Part shown: in pieces, positions 20,930 through 31,432 of the stretch
Layout of the letters: each line of letters begins with the position of its first letter
Position numbering within the stretch: the first letter of the stretch is position 1
Assembly: GCF_000422705.1 (NCBI RefSeq)
Contig: NZ_AUGO01000014.1
Coordinates: forward strand, 51,337-115,336
Direction of reading: 5' to 3'
DNA: 64,000 bases
Origin: Flavobacterium soli DSM 19725
GTDB lineage: Bacteria; Bacteroidota; Bacteroidia; Flavobacteriales; Flavobacteriaceae
Made by a program: the position numbers and the translations under genes
The notes under the pieces: model-generated
The model's input: the letters and a program-made list of their open reading frames with translations, nothing else
Databases searched by the model: none
Told to the model about the DNA's origin: nothing

Positions 20930-22048
20930 ATGAATAGTTCTAAAATAATTTTGACGCTATTTTTACTCATTTCTACAACGAATTTGAGTTTTTCACAGAA
21001 TAAAAAAGATAAGGTTTCTGCCCAGAAAGAATTTCGATATACCAACCCCATTACACGTGATTCTACTATTTCTATGCGCGATCATTTTATCATCAAAGTC
21101 GATGATTTGTGGTATTGTGTGGGAACTTCAAATCCAGTTTGGACAGGGCCAAATCCTGGAGTCCGAATGTTGGTTTCTAAAGATATGGTGAATTGGAAAC
21201 AGCATTCTTTCATCATTGATGCCAAGAAACTTCCGAAAGATTCTCCATACAACGGAAGATTTTGGGCACCAGAAATTCATTTTATCCAAGGAAAATATTG
21301 GCTACTTGTCAACAGCGGAAAAGTCACCAAAGAAGATCCGAAAGGAATGGGCACTCACAGCATTTGGTTGTTTTCAGCGGATAAAGTGACTGGACCTTAT
21401 AATTTGGTAAATGGTCCTTTGACACCACAATATAATAATGATTCAACTTTGTTTGAAGATGAGGATGGTCAGGTGTATCTGTATTGCAGTGGTAACGGAC
21501 TTTTTCAGGCGAAAATTGATCTGAAAACAGGAAAATTAACAACTCCGATAGAAAAATTTTTAGATAAAAAACAACCAGGCTGGCCAGAATGGATGGTTGG
21601 TGGAATCGAAGGGCCTTTTGTCATCAAAAAAGAAGGAACTTATTTTATGTTTTTCTCCACTTGGACACGAGGTTATGAAGTCGGTTTATTAAAATCAAAA
21701 TCACCTTTGGGACCTTGGGAATTGGCTTCACCTGAACCTATTTTTGGAACTAGAAAAAAAGGATACAGAACAGAAATGGCGAAAGAAAACGGCTACGACA
21801 ACCTATTCTTTACCGATACCGAAGATCCTTATCAGGAAACGGGACACAATGCTCTTTTCATCGGTCCAGACGGAAATCTCTGGAATTCTTGCCATTATTT
21901 TATGTATGAAAAAAGACCTTATCCCTACAGTCAAACTTTTGAACCTTGGGAATCAGGACCACAAATGGGAATCGAACCAGTTCATTATAAAGATGGAATG
22001 TTCTACATCACAGGACCAACTTGGACCGAACAGATTATAAAATATTAA
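20930..22048 (+). CDS. GH43-like family glycosidase (third copy)
   Basis: 372 residues with signal peptide ending LSFSQ. A single five-bladed propeller with no accessory domain. Candidate triad residues are Asp in SMRDHFII (shifted from the usual DP motif), Asp in NDSTLFEDEDG and Glu in GGIEGPFVI; WAPEIHF is the blade 2 hallmark. The first-Asp motif is atypical for GH43, so the protein may belong to a divergent GH43 subfamily or a related clan F family. It starts 11 bp after GH115 and is followed 16 bp later by another GH43, so it fits the same transcript. Substrate probably arabinoxylan side chains, by context. Confidence 0.82.
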   Translation: MNSSKIILTLFLLISTTNLSFSQNKKDKVSAQKEFRYTNPITRDSTISMRDHFIIKVDDLWYCVGTSNPVWTGPNPGVRMLVSKDMVNWKQHSFIIDAKKLPKDSPYNGRFWAPEIHFIQGKYWLLVNSGKVTKEDPKGMGTHSIWLFSADKVTGPYNLVNGPLTPQYNNDSTLFEDEDGQVYLYCSGNGLFQAKIDLKTGKLTTPIEKFLDKKQPGWPEWMVGGIEGPFVIKKEGTYFMFFSTWTRGYEVGLLKSKSPLGPWELASPEPIFGTRKKGYRTEMAKENGYDNLFFTDTEDPYQETGHNALFIGPDGNLWNSCHYFMYEKRPYPYSQTFEPWESGPQMGIEPVHYKDGMFYITGPTWTEQIIKY

Positions 22049-22064
22049 GTTTGAAATTTAAGAA

Positions 22065-23435
22065 ATGACAACGAAATCATTACTAAAAAACTGTTTAACG
22101 TTTGGATTATTATTTTTCGGATTACACTTTTTTGCCCAAAATCCAATCATTCAAACCGCCTACACTGCCGATCCAGCTCCGATGGTTTTCAACGACCGAT
22201 TGTATGTCTATACCAGTCATGATGAAGATGATTCTACGTGGTTTACAATGAACGACTGGAAACTGTTTTCCACCAATGATATGGTCAACTGGACAGATCA
22301 CGGCGTTGTTTTATCGTATAATGATTTTGATTGGGCAAAACGTGATGCATGGGCTCCACAATGTATCGAACGAAATGGTAAATTTTTTATGTATGTGCCA
22401 ATGTGGTCTAAAACCAATAACAAAGGTGCAATCGGGGTTGCAGTTGCCGATAGTCCGTTCGGGCCATTTCACGACCCGCTTGGAAAACCGCTTGTTCAGA
22501 GTGAATGGGGCGATATCGATCCGACGGTTTTCATTGATGATGATGGTCAAGCTCACATGTATTGGGGAAATCCAAAGCTCAAATATGTAAAGCTAAATGA
22601 AGATATGATTTCCTATTCCGGCGATATTGTTGAAGTGCCAATGACCGAAGAATCTTTCGGCAAAAGGGAAGGCAATCCGGAAAGACCTACAAAATATGAA
22701 GAAGGTCCGTGGCTTTACAAACGCAAAGAACTGTATTATTTGTTTTGGCCGGGAGGTCCGCTTCCTGAATTTATTGGCTATTCCACCAGCAAAAATGCCC
22801 AAGGTCCTTGGAAATACGGCGGAATCATCATGCCATCCGAAGGAAAATCGTTTACCAATCATCCGGGAGTTATTGATTTCAGAGGGAAAACTTATTTTTT
22901 CTATCACAATGGTGCTTTGCCAGGCGGTAGCGGATTTACAAGATCTGTTTGTGTGGATGAACTTAATTTCAATAAAGAGGGTTCCATTTCACCTTTCAAA
23001 ATGAAAAATGGAATTACAAAAGCAATTGCTACTGTAAATCCATACACTTTCAATCAGGCGGAAATGATAGCTTGGTCGGAAAATGTAAAATCCTATCAGA
23101 ACAAAGTTGCAGGAGTTTTCATCAAAGCAAAGAAAAGTGGAGCTTATTCGTGTGTGAAAAATGTAGATTTTGGAAAAGAAGGAGCTCAATCGTTTTCCGC
23201 AAGGGTAGGAACAACCCATAATGAAGAGGTATTTATGGAAGTTCGATTAGATGGGGTAGAAGGACCAATCGTTGGCACAATTAAAGTTCCATTGACGGGA
23301 GGAGACGACCGTTTTGAAACGGTTAAAATCAATTTATCAAACAAAATTACAGGAATCCACAATCTATATTTCGTGTTTAAGGGAAAAGCAGAAAAAGACA
23401 TTATGTTTTTCGACTACTGGACGTTTTCAAAATAA
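22065..23435 (+). CDS. GH43 arabinoxylan arabinofuranohydrolase-like enzyme with C-terminal CBM6-like domain
   Basis: 456 residues, signal peptide ending HFFAQ. The GH43 triad is clear: Asp in [10 protein letters not shown], Asp in [13 protein letters not shown] and Glu in YEEGPWLY, with [10 protein letters not shown] as the second blade. After about residue 320 a beta-sandwich begins at [15 protein letters not shown] and includes [21 protein letters not shown], typical of a CBM6 xylan-binding module. XynD/AXH-type enzymes of this build remove arabinose from xylan. It lies 16 bp after the previous GH43 and 6 bp before GH97. Confidence 0.9.
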   Translation: MTTKSLLKNCLTFGLLFFGLHFFAQNPIIQTAYTADPAPMVFNDRLYVYTSHDEDDSTWFTMNDWKLFSTNDMVNWTDHGVVLSYNDFDWAKRDAWAPQCIERNGKFFMYVPMWSKTNNKGAIGVAVADSPFGPFHDPLGKPLVQSEWGDIDPTVFIDDDGQAHMYWGNPKLKYVKLNEDMISYSGDIVEVPMTEESFGKREGNPERPTKYEEGPWLYKRKELYYLFWPGGPLPEFIGYSTSKNAQGPWKYGGIIMPSEGKSFTNHPGVIDFRGKTYFFYHNGALPGGSGFTRSVCVDELNFNKEGSISPFKMKNGITKAIATVNPYTFNQAEMIAWSENVKSYQNKVAGVFIKAKKSGAYSCVKNVDFGKEGAQSFSARVGTTHNEEVFMEVRLDGVEGPIVGTIKVPLTGGDDRFETVKINLSNKITGIHNLYFVFKGKAEKDIMFFDYWTFSK

Positions 23436-23441
23436 ATTACA

Positions 23442-25379
23442 ATGAAAAAAAATATAATTCTATCGTTAATAAGCTTCTTTTTTTTATCGAATATTTTCGC
23501 ACAAGTTGCCGAAATCTCAAGTCCGGATGGCAAACTTAAACTGAATATTTTTTCGGAAGATGGAAAAGCATCCTACTCCGTGACTTTTCAAGGGAAATCG
23601 ATGCTTGAAAAATCACCTTTAGGTTTAATTACCAACGAATCTGATTTTTCTAAAAATTTAAAGTTTATTGAAAGCAAAAAAGATTTTGTTTCCAAAAAAT
23701 ACAGCAACGAGAAAATCAAAAAATCGGAAGTTGAATACAAAGCCAACACTTTGACTGTCGATTTTACCAATTCCGATGAGTTCAATATAGCGATTGAATT
23801 TCAGGTAAGTGACAACAATATCGCGTTTCGATATGAAGTTTTACCCATGAAAGACCGTTTTAGCTGTGTGGTTTTGTCGGAAGTAACAGGATTTAGATTT
23901 CCTTCACAAACAACCACTTTTTTGTCACCCATGATGAAGCCGATGACAGGTTTTGCACGAACAGCACCAAGCTACGAAAGTGGCTACAAAGCTGATGCTG
24001 AATTAGGAACAAAAGCCGATTATGGTTACGTTTTTCCCGGACTTTTTCACATCGGAAATGACGGTTGGGTTATGCTGTCAGAAACGGGAGTTAGTAGTTT
24101 GTATTGTGCTTCTCATCTTGACACCACTTCAGATAAAAATCTTTATCACGTTGCCTATCCGAATAGGGCTGAAAACAATGGTTTCGGAAGTACAGGTGCA
24201 ACGCTTTCTCTTCCAGGAAAAACACCTTGGAGAACCATTACAGTTGGAGAAACTTTAAAGCCAATCGTAGAAACTACGATTCCTTTTGATGTGGTAGAAC
24301 CACTTTACGAACCTTCAAAAAAGTATAATTTTGGACGTTCAACTTGGAGCTGGATTCTTTGGCAGGACAACAGTATGAACTATGAAGACCAAGTAAAATT
24401 TATCGATTTGGCATCAAAAATTGGTTATGAATACATTTTGATGGATGCTCTTTGGGATAAAAACATTGGCAAAGAAAGAATGAAAGAACTTGTCCAATAT
24501 GCGAAATCCAAAAATGTTAATGTGATGCTTTGGTACAATTCAAATGGCACTGCCAATGATGCTCCAATGGGACCGAGAAACAAAATGAGTTCTTCCATTG
24601 AAAGAAAAAAAGAAATGAAATGGCTGAAAGAAGTTGGAGTAAAAGGATTGAAAGTCGATTTCTTCGGAGGAGACAAACAGGAAACAATGCGTTTGTATGA
24701 AGATATTTTGTCGGATGCCAATGATTTTGGTCTTATGATTATTTTTCACGGTGCCACTTTGCCAAGAGGTTGGGAAGTGATGTACCCAAATTTTGCTGGA
24801 AGCGAAGCCGTTTTAGCTTCAGAAATGCTTTATTTTTCGGAAGATGTTCGTAAGCAGGAAGCCTTTTTTGCGACTTTGCATCCGTTTATCCGAAATACAG
24901 TTGGAAGTATGGAATTCGGAGGGACTTTTCTCAATAAATTTTTAACCAAATCCAATACAGAAAAAAATAAAAGATTAACAAGCGACGGATTTCAGTTGGC
25001 GACGGCAGTTTTGTTTCAAAATCCAATTCAGATGTTTGCAGTAATGCCAAATAACCTGACAGATGCTCCAAAATTCCAATTGGATTTTATGAAAGACGTT
25101 CCAACCCTTTGGGACGAAACGGTTTTCATCGACGGTTATCCTGGGAAATATTCGGTCATTGCAAGAAGACATCACGATAAATGGTATGTTGTAGGCGTGA
25201 ATGCCGAAAAAACGTCTAAAAAATTAAAACTCATTCTTCCCATGTTGGCAGGCAAAAAAGTGGAACTAATCAATGACGATAAAGCCGGAAATACTTTCAC
25301 AAAGACGATTTCCATTAATAAGAAGGGAGAATACGAAATTGAAATACAACCAAGTGGAGGATTTGTATTGAAGAATTAA
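23442..25379 (+). CDS. GH97 family alpha-galactosidase/alpha-glucosidase-type hydrolase
   Basis: 645 residues with signal peptide ending NIFAQ. An N-terminal GH97 beta-sandwich (EISSPDGKLKLNI...) precedes a TIM barrel (STWSWILWQDN, YILMDALWD) and a C-terminal beta domain. Asp406 in GLKVDFFGGD sits where the retaining branch of the family has its nucleophile; inverting SusB-type enzymes lack this Asp. That points to an alpha-galactosidase-like retaining enzyme, although alpha-linked galactose or arabinopyranose on arabinoxylan could be the target. It is the last gene of the run and converges on araR with an 18-bp gap and no obvious terminator. Confidence 0.9.
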   Translation: MKKNIILSLISFFFLSNIFAQVAEISSPDGKLKLNIFSEDGKASYSVTFQGKSMLEKSPLGLITNESDFSKNLKFIESKKDFVSKKYSNEKIKKSEVEYKANTLTVDFTNSDEFNIAIEFQVSDNNIAFRYEVLPMKDRFSCVVLSEVTGFRFPSQTTTFLSPMMKPMTGFARTAPSYESGYKADAELGTKADYGYVFPGLFHIGNDGWVMLSETGVSSLYCASHLDTTSDKNLYHVAYPNRAENNGFGSTGATLSLPGKTPWRTITVGETLKPIVETTIPFDVVEPLYEPSKKYNFGRSTWSWILWQDNSMNYEDQVKFIDLASKIGYEYILMDALWDKNIGKERMKELVQYAKSKNVNVMLWYNSNGTANDAPMGPRNKMSSSIERKKEMKWLKEVGVKGLKVDFFGGDKQETMRLYEDILSDANDFGLMIIFHGATLPRGWEVMYPNFAGSEAVLASEMLYFSEDVRKQEAFFATLHPFIRNTVGSMEFGGTFLNKFLTKSNTEKNKRLTSDGFQLATAVLFQNPIQMFAVMPNNLTDAPKFQLDFMKDVPTLWDETVFIDGYPGKYSVIARRHHDKWYVVGVNAEKTSKKLKLILPMLAGKKVELINDDKAGNTFTKTISINKKGEYEIEIQPSGGFVLKN

Positions 25380-25397
25380 TTGATATAAAAAAGTATT

Positions 25398-26093
25398 TTA
25401 CTTGACACCCATAAACTTAAACGTAAATCCGTCGGCTACTTTTGCCTTGTATTTTACCTCGTCAAAGGTGTAAAGAAACGATCCTTTTCTTGATGAACTT
25501 CGGTCTTTTTCTTCAATTTTAATTAAGATGTCTAGAGCATTTATTTTATTGATGAAATTTCGTTTGTCGAGTTCTTCACCCAGAATAACTTCATAAACCG
25601 ATTGAAGTTGTTTCATCGTAAATTTTTCAGGCAACAATTCAAACCCAATAGGTTTTGTAGCAACACTGTGTCGTAGCCAACTGATTGCATCGGATACCAT
25701 TTGGTTGTGATCAAAAATTAGTGGTGGAGCCTCGTTAATCGAAAACCATTTGGCCGAAAAATCTTCATTTATTTTTGTCTTTTCGGTAAGATTAATTAAG
25801 GCAAAATAGGAAACCGAAACCGTTCTTTCAACAGGATCACGATCCAAAGCACTGTAGGTTTGCAATTGTTCCAAATAGACATTTTCCAAGCCCGTCAGAT
25901 GGTGCAAAACACGATTGGCAGCTTCGTCCAGACTTTCATTTTTCTTTAAAAAACCTCCCATCAATGACCAATTGCCTTTTTCAGGTTCAAAATCTCTTTT
26001 TATCAGTAATATTTTCAAATCCTGCTTATCAAATCCAAAAATAATACAGTCAACCGCTAGTAAAAATTTATCCTGTTCCGTATAGTTTTCCAT
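25398..26093 (-). CDS. araR: Nudix-domain transcriptional regulator, AraR-type
   Basis: 231 residues: an N-terminal Nudix fold (residues ~10-140) and a C-terminal winged-helix region (MKQLQSVYEVILGEELDKRNF...). The Nudix box reads GGFLKKNESLDEAANRVLHHLTG, given here in two parts: GGFLKKNESLDEAAN then RVLHHLTG. The catalytic REUxEE residues are lost, as in regulators of the NrtR/AraR class that use the fold to sense a sugar ligand. Bacteroides AraR of this type represses arabinose genes and releases DNA on binding arabinose. Here it is divergent from araB, and the shared 188-bp spacer contains the palindrome at 26172, so autoregulation is likely. The ligand is inferred from context. Confidence 0.88.
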   Translation of the reverse strand: MENYTEQDKFLLAVDCIIFGFDKQDLKILLIKRDFEPEKGNWSLMGGFLKKNESLDEAANRVLHHLTGLENVYLEQLQTYSALDRDPVERTVSVSYFALINLTEKTKINEDFSAKWFSINEAPPLIFDHNQMVSDAISWLRHSVATKPIGFELLPEKFTMKQLQSVYEVILGEELDKRNFINKINALDILIKIEEKDRSSSRKGSFLYTFDEVKYKAKVADGFTFKFMGVK

Positions 26094-26171
26094 AATTGCA
26101 AAAAAGCAAATATACTAAAGTAGTTTGTAAATGAACCCTAATTCCAACACAGAAATCAGTTGTATTAAATA

Positions 26172-26196
26172 TTTAAGTGTATAAATTACATTTATT
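26172..26196. promoter_or_regulatory. Candidate AraR operator in the araR/araB divergent promoter
   Basis: Left arm TTTAAGTGTAT, spacer AAA, right arm TTACATTTATT. The right arm is identical to that of the 11495-11519 palindrome and the left arm matches its consensus at 7 of 11 positions. It lies immediately upstream of the araB -7 box, over the expected -33 region, a repressor position. Confidence 0.65.
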
Positions 26197-26208
26197 AAAA
26201 AAGTACCT

Positions 26209-26216
26209 TATATTTG
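26209..26216 (+). promoter_or_regulatory. Candidate -7 box of araB
   Basis: TATATTTG fits the Bacteroidota TAnnTTTG consensus exactly, 66 bp before the araB ATG. The -33 TTG is not evident because that region is taken by the palindrome. Confidence 0.5.
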
Positions 26217-26281
26217 TTCTATTAACCTAGATTTCTCTATACAAAGTCTTTTTAGAAATTAAAGATTAAAAACGATAGCAC

Positions 26282-27973
26282 ATGAAAAAATACGTAATTG
26301 GATTGGATTATGGAACCGATTCTGTCAGGGCCGTTTTGATTGATACTGATAACGGTTCAGAAATAGTATCTGAAGTACATTTTTACAAAAGATGGAAAGC
26401 CAATCTATTTTGCAATCCATCAAAAAACCAATTCAGGCAACATCCTTTAGATCACATAGAAGGATTGGAACACACCATCAAAACGGTGGTTTCAAGAAGT
26501 GGAGTAACTCCCGAAACGGTAGTTGGAATTTGTATTGATACGACAGGTTCATCACCAATCCCAATAACCAAAAACGGAATTCCATTGGCTTTCGCCGAAG
26601 GATTTGAAGAAAATCCAAATGCGATGATGGTACTTTGGAAAGACCATACGGCTATAAAAGAAGCAGCGGAAATCAACAATTTGGCTGCAAACTGGGGAGG
26701 AGAAGATTTTACCAAATTTGAAGGAGGAATCTATTCTTCCGAATGGTTTTGGGCAAAAATCCTCCACATTATTAGAAAAGACGAAGCGGTTAAAAAAGCA
26801 ACCCACACTTGGATGGAACATTGCGATTGGTTAACATATTTGTTGATTGAAAACGAGGACTTAAAAACATTTAAACGAAGCCGTTGTGCTGCAGGACATA
26901 AAGCGATGTGGCACGAAAGCTGGAACGGACTTCCTTCCGAAGAATTTCTTTCCAAACTCGATCCTTATTTGGGAGATTTGAGAAAAAATCTCTATCAGGA
27001 AACTTTCACATCAGATGTTGTAGCTGGAAATTTAAGTACAGAATGGGCTGAAAAGTTAGGTTTGACAACGAATACAGTCGTGGCAGTTGGAACTTTCGAT
27101 GCACATGCTGGAGCTGTTGGAGCCAAAATCGACGAGCATGTTTTAGTTCGGATTATGGGAACTTCAACCTGCGATATCATGATTTCTTCGCCTGATGCTA
27201 TTGGCACCCATACCGTAAAAGGAATTTGTGGCCAAGTTGACGGCTCGGTTGTTCCCGGATTGATTGGATTGGAGGCTGGACAATCTGCTTTTGGTGATGT
27301 CTTGGCGTGGTTCAAAGATTTGCTTTCATGGCCAATTGATTATTTGGTGATGCAATCTGACATTCTTTCGGAAGGACAAAAACTGTTGCTTCAAGCAGAA
27401 ATCGAAACCAATTTTATAAAAACTTTGACTGCTCAAGCTGAAAATATTCCCTTGACAGAAGCCGTTCCGATTGCCTTGGACTGGATCAATGGCAGAAGGA
27501 CTCCAGACGCCAATCAAGAATTGAAAAGTGCTCTTTCAGGTTTGTCATTGGGAACAAAAGCACCCCATATTTTCAAGGCTTTGGTTAATGCCATTTGTTT
27601 TGGTTCGAAAATGATTGTTGAACGTTTTGAATCTGAAGGAATCAAAATTGATACTGTCATCGGAATTGGAGGTGTCGCTAGAAAATCGCCTTTTATCATG
27701 CAAACGCTTGCCAATGTTTTAAATAAACCAATAAAAGTGGCACAATCCGATCAGGCTCCAGCATTGGGAGCTGCTATTTATGCTGCTGTTGCTGCTGGAG
27801 TTTATGAAAATGTAATCCAAGCGAGCCAAAAAATGGGAAGCGATTTTGAAGCTGTTTATTTTCCGCAATTAGATCAAGTCAAAGAATATCAGATCACACT
27901 AGAATCCTACAAACTTCTTGGTGATTTTGTAGAAATACTAATCCAATCTAAAAGATATGAACTCCATTTATAA
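26282..27973 (+). CDS. araB: L-ribulokinase AraB
   Basis: 563 residues of the FGGY kinase family. It phosphorylates L-ribulose with ATP to L-ribulose-5-phosphate. The N-terminal ATPase motif YVIGLDYGTDSVRAVLID, the WKDHTA segment, the HKAMWHESWNG block and the C-terminal GIGGVARKSPFIMQTLANVL motif are characteristic of AraB. Cytoplasmic, no signal. It overlaps the araD start by 17 bp, consistent with translational coupling. Expression probably comes from the promoter at 26209 under AraR control. Confidence 0.96.
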   Translation: MKKYVIGLDYGTDSVRAVLIDTDNGSEIVSEVHFYKRWKANLFCNPSKNQFRQHPLDHIEGLEHTIKTVVSRSGVTPETVVGICIDTTGSSPIPITKNGIPLAFAEGFEENPNAMMVLWKDHTAIKEAAEINNLAANWGGEDFTKFEGGIYSSEWFWAKILHIIRKDEAVKKATHTWMEHCDWLTYLLIENEDLKTFKRSRCAAGHKAMWHESWNGLPSEEFLSKLDPYLGDLRKNLYQETFTSDVVAGNLSTEWAEKLGLTTNTVVAVGTFDAHAGAVGAKIDEHVLVRIMGTSTCDIMISSPDAIGTHTVKGICGQVDGSVVPGLIGLEAGQSAFGDVLAWFKDLLSWPIDYLVMQSDILSEGQKLLLQAEIETNFIKTLTAQAENIPLTEAVPIALDWINGRRTPDANQELKSALSGLSLGTKAPHIFKALVNAICFGSKMIVERFESEGIKIDTVIGIGGVARKSPFIMQTLANVLNKPIKVAQSDQAPALGAAIYAAVAAGVYENVIQASQKMGSDFEAVYFPQLDQVKEYQITLESYKLLGDFVEILIQSKRYELHL

Positions 27974-28658
27974 AGACTTAAAACAGGAGTGTTATGAGGC
28001 CAATATGCAATTAGATGCCTTGAATCTCGTTATTTACACCTTCGGAAACGTAAGTGCTGTTGATCGTTCGAAAGGTATTTTTGCAATCAAGCCAAGTGGC
28101 GTTCCGTATGAAATCCTCAAACCAGAAGATATCGTGATTGTTGATTTTGAAAATAATATCGTCGAAGGAACGATGAGACCATCATCCGACACAAAAACAC
28201 ATGCCTATCTCTATAAACATTGGGAAAATATTGGAGGAATCGCCCATACTCATGCAACTTTTTCGGTGGCTTGGGCTCAAGCACAACGCGATATTCCGAT
28301 TTTCGGAACCACTCATGCCGATCATCTCACGACCGATATTCCATGTGCTCCACCAATGTCGGACGAATTGATTCAAGGAAATTATGAACACAATACAGGA
28401 ATTCAAATTTTGGATTGTTTCAAGGAAAAAAAGCTTTCGTATGAAGAAGTGGAGATGGTTTTAATTGGCAATCACGGACCCTTCACTTGGGGAAAAAATG
28501 CAGCCAAAGCTGTTTACAATAGCAAGGTTTTGGAGGCTGTCGCCGAAATGGCTCATCTGACATTGCAAATCAACCCGAATGCCCCAAGATTAAAAGACGC
28601 ATTAATTCAAAAACACTACGATCGTAAGCATGGGAAAGATGCCTATTATGGTCAATAA
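27957..28658 (+). CDS. araD: L-ribulose-5-phosphate 4-epimerase AraD
   Basis: 233 residues, class II aldolase/epimerase fold. It converts L-ribulose-5-phosphate to D-xylulose-5-phosphate, which enters the pentose phosphate pathway. Zinc ligands are visible in the [14 protein letters not shown] segment (two His) and a further His in NHGPFTWG; the FGTTHADH block adds active-site His. The N-terminal [22 protein letters not shown] loop binds phosphate. It overlaps araB by 17 bp and is 11 bp from araA. Confidence 0.96.
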   Translation: MNSIYKDLKQECYEANMQLDALNLVIYTFGNVSAVDRSKGIFAIKPSGVPYEILKPEDIVIVDFENNIVEGTMRPSSDTKTHAYLYKHWENIGGIAHTHATFSVAWAQAQRDIPIFGTTHADHLTTDIPCAPPMSDELIQGNYEHNTGIQILDCFKEKKLSYEEVEMVLIGNHGPFTWGKNAAKAVYNSKVLEAVAEMAHLTLQINPNAPRLKDALIQKHYDRKHGKDAYYGQ

Positions 28659-28669
28659 TTTTATATAAA

Positions 28670-30178
28670 ATGATAGATATTACCGCAAAAGAAGTTTGGT
28701 TTGTAACGGGAAGCCAACATTTATATGGCGAAGAAACCTTGAAACAGGTAGCCATAAACTCTGAAGAAATAGTAAAAAATCTCTATGCTTCAACCCATAT
28801 TCCAGTGAAAATGGTGTACAAAGGAGTTTTAAAAAGTTCCGATGAAGTAGAACAATTGATGCAGGAAGCCAATTTCGAAAAAAATTGCATTGGAATTGTA
28901 GCTTGGATGCATACTTTTTCGCCTGCCAAAATGTGGATCCGAGGTTTAAGTCTTTTGAAGAAACCTTTGTGCCATTTGCATACACAATTCAATGCCGAAA
29001 TTCCGTGGCAAACCATCAACATGGATTTTATGAACCTGAACCAATCGGCTCATGGCGACAGGGAATTTGGCTTTATGATGAGTAGGATGCGAAAAAAACG
29101 CAAGGTAATCGTAGGACATTGGAAAGCCGATAAAGTACAGCAAAAACTAGGAATCTGGACCCGTGTGGCTTTGGCTTGGGACGATCTTCAAGGTGCTAAA
29201 TTTGCCCGAATTGGCGATAATATGCGTGAAGTTGCCGTTACCGAAGGCGATAAAGTTGAAGCCCAAATGCGTTTTGGATTCTCGGTAAACGGTTATGATT
29301 CTTCGGATGTTGTGAAGCACATCAAGCAAGTTTCGGACCAACAGGTTCAGGATTTGATGGCAGTTTATGAAGCGTCTTATAACTTGACTTCTTCTTTGCA
29401 AGAAGGTGGTTCGATGCGAGAGTCTTTGGCGGAAGCCGCAAAAATTGAATTGGGATTGAGAGCTTTTTTAGAAGAAGGAAATTTTAAAGGTTTTACCGAT
29501 ACCTTCGAAAATCTTGGCGAATTGAGACAGTTGCCAGGAATTGCAACACAGCGATTGATGGCTGATGGATATGGTTTTGGAGGAGAAGGCGACTGGAAAA
29601 CGGCGGCATTGTTGAGAGCCGTGAAAGTTATGAATGTAGGACTTGAAGGCGGAACCTCGTTCATGGAAGATTATACCTATCATTTCACAGGCGATAAATC
29701 CTATGTTTTAGGTTCGCACATGTTGGAAATTTGTCCGTCGATTGCTGCTGGAAAACCTTCATGCGAAGTGCATCCTCTTGGAATAGGAGGCAAGGAAGAT
29801 CCTGTTCGCTTGGTGTTCAATTCGCCTGCTGGAAATGCCATCAATGCTTCTTTGATTGATATGGGAAATCGTTTCAGGCTGTTGGTCAACGAAGTAGAAG
29901 CGGTCGAGCCGATGCAGGATTTGCCAAATCTTCCCGTTGCACGAGTACTTTGGGATGCAAAACCCGATCTTGAAACGGCTGCAACAGCATGGATCTTGGC
30001 AGGTGGAGCTCATCATACCGTATATAGTCAGGCCATAACTACTGAATATATGGAAGATTTTGCCGATATTGCAGGCATAGAATTACTGGTGATGGACGAC
30101 AAAACCAACATCAGGGATTTCAAGGATAAAATCAATGCCAATGAAGTATATTATCATTTGTTCCAGCATAAAATGTAA
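28670..30178 (+). CDS. araA: L-arabinose isomerase AraA
   Basis: 502 residues, the usual length. It isomerises L-arabinose to L-ribulose using Mn2+. N-terminal [17 protein letters not shown], central [22 protein letters not shown], and metal-site Glu and His residues in [14 protein letters not shown] and [11 protein letters not shown] are all conserved. Cytoplasmic. It sits between araD and galM in one operon; the order B-D-A is common in Bacteroidota. Confidence 0.97.
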   Translation: MIDITAKEVWFVTGSQHLYGEETLKQVAINSEEIVKNLYASTHIPVKMVYKGVLKSSDEVEQLMQEANFEKNCIGIVAWMHTFSPAKMWIRGLSLLKKPLCHLHTQFNAEIPWQTINMDFMNLNQSAHGDREFGFMMSRMRKKRKVIVGHWKADKVQQKLGIWTRVALAWDDLQGAKFARIGDNMREVAVTEGDKVEAQMRFGFSVNGYDSSDVVKHIKQVSDQQVQDLMAVYEASYNLTSSLQEGGSMRESLAEAAKIELGLRAFLEEGNFKGFTDTFENLGELRQLPGIATQRLMADGYGFGGEGDWKTAALLRAVKVMNVGLEGGTSFMEDYTYHFTGDKSYVLGSHMLEICPSIAAGKPSCEVHPLGIGGKEDPVRLVFNSPAGNAINASLIDMGNRFRLLVNEVEAVEPMQDLPNLPVARVLWDAKPDLETAATAWILAGGAHHTVYSQAITTEYMEDFADIAGIELLVMDDKTNIRDFKDKINANEVYYHLFQHKM

Positions 30179-30196
30179 CTCAAAATAAATACGATC

Positions 30197-31369
30197 ATGG
30201 GTAGAAAATATAAATATGGTTTTTGTCTTATGCTAAGCTGTATGCTGTTTTTCAGTTGCAAAGACGATAAAAAAGAAGAAAAAATGACAACAGAAAACAT
30301 GATTCAAAAAGGGTCTATCGAAAAATCAGAATATGCCACAACTCCTGAAGGGGTGAAAATTGAAAAATATACGTTGGAAAATTCTAACAGAATGAAAGTC
30401 GAAATCATCACTTTTGGCGGAATTATCACATCCCTTACAGCTCCAGATAAAAATGGAAAGTATGAAGATGTGGTGTTGAGTTATACCACTCCAGAAGATT
30501 ATTTTGAAGGAAATCCGTATTTTTTTGGTGCCATAATCGGAAGATTTGGCAACCGAATTGCGAAAGGACAATTTTCGCTTGACGGAAAAAAACACCAATT
30601 GACCATTAACGACGGTCCGAACCAGTTGCACGGCGGAAAAGGTTTTGACAAGGTAGTTTGGACGGCAACTCCTGTTGAAGATGCAGAACATCCAACCCTA
30701 AAACTTTCCTACACCAGCAAAGATGGGGAAGAAGGCTATCCGGGAAATTTGGCTACCGTTGTTACTTACACTTTAACAGCTGATAATGCTCTCGAAATTG
30801 CTTATGAAGCCACAACCGATCAAAAAACGATTGTGAATTTGACACAGCATTCTTATTTTAACCTTTCGGCAAATTTTAGCAACACCATTCTAGATCACGA
30901 ATTGATGATGAAAGCTGGGAAAATGCTTCCTGTTGATGCAACTTTAATTCCGACAGGTGAATTGAAGCCAGTTGCTGGAACGCCATTCGATTTTACGAAA
31001 GCAAAAGAAATTGGAAAAGATATCAATGCAAAAGATGATCAGCTTGAAAAAGGTTTGGGATATGATCATTGCTGGGTTTTTGATGACCAGAATAAAAGCT
31101 TGAAAGAAGTGGCGACTTTATATCACAAAGCTTCAGGACGTTTTATGCAGGTTTACACGGATCAGCCTGGAATTCAGTTCTACAGTGGTAATTTCCTTGA
31201 TGGAAAAAAAGCCAGCAAAACAGGTGGAAATTATGAAAAACGTACAGGTTTATGCCTAGAGACACAGCACTTTCCTGATGCTCCAAACCATCCTGAATTT
31301 CCTTCGGTTGTGTTGAATCCAGGAGAAAAATATACGACTAAAACTACTTATAAATTTTCTGTGAGATAA
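30197..31369 (+). CDS. galM: Aldose 1-epimerase (galactose mutarotase), lipoprotein
   Basis: 390 residues. The N-terminus has a lipobox LFFSCKDD, so the protein is probably membrane-anchored in the periplasm. Mutarotase motifs: GRFGNRIAKGQF, the HGG substrate motif in NQLHGGKGFDK, catalytic His in LTQHSYFNL, and the catalytic Glu in TGLCLETQHFPDAPNHPEFPS (seen as CLETQHFPD). It interconverts sugar anomers, here probably arabinose or xylose released by the secreted enzymes, so that the isomerase gets the right form. Last gene of the ara operon, followed by a strong terminator. Confidence 0.93.
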   Translation: MGRKYKYGFCLMLSCMLFFSCKDDKKEEKMTTENMIQKGSIEKSEYATTPEGVKIEKYTLENSNRMKVEIITFGGIITSLTAPDKNGKYEDVVLSYTTPEDYFEGNPYFFGAIIGRFGNRIAKGQFSLDGKKHQLTINDGPNQLHGGKGFDKVVWTATPVEDAEHPTLKLSYTSKDGEEGYPGNLATVVTYTLTADNALEIAYEATTDQKTIVNLTQHSYFNLSANFSNTILDHELMMKAGKMLPVDATLIPTGELKPVAGTPFDFTKAKEIGKDINAKDDQLEKGLGYDHCWVFDDQNKSLKEVATLYHKASGRFMQVYTDQPGIQFYSGNFLDGKKASKTGGNYEKRTGLCLETQHFPDAPNHPEFPSVVLNPGEKYTTKTTYKFSVR

Positions 31370-31393
31370 TTTTAAAGTTAAATAAATAAAGAT

Positions 31394-31431
31394 AAAAGCC
31401 GGTTGCACTTTCAAAGTAAACCGGCTTTTTT
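31394..31431 (+). terminator. Terminator after galM
   Basis: AAAAGCCGGTT pairs with AACCGGCTTTT, with an inner ACTTT/AAAGT stem and a T-run. It lies between convergent genes and could act in both directions. Confidence 0.88.
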
Positions 31432-31432
31432 G

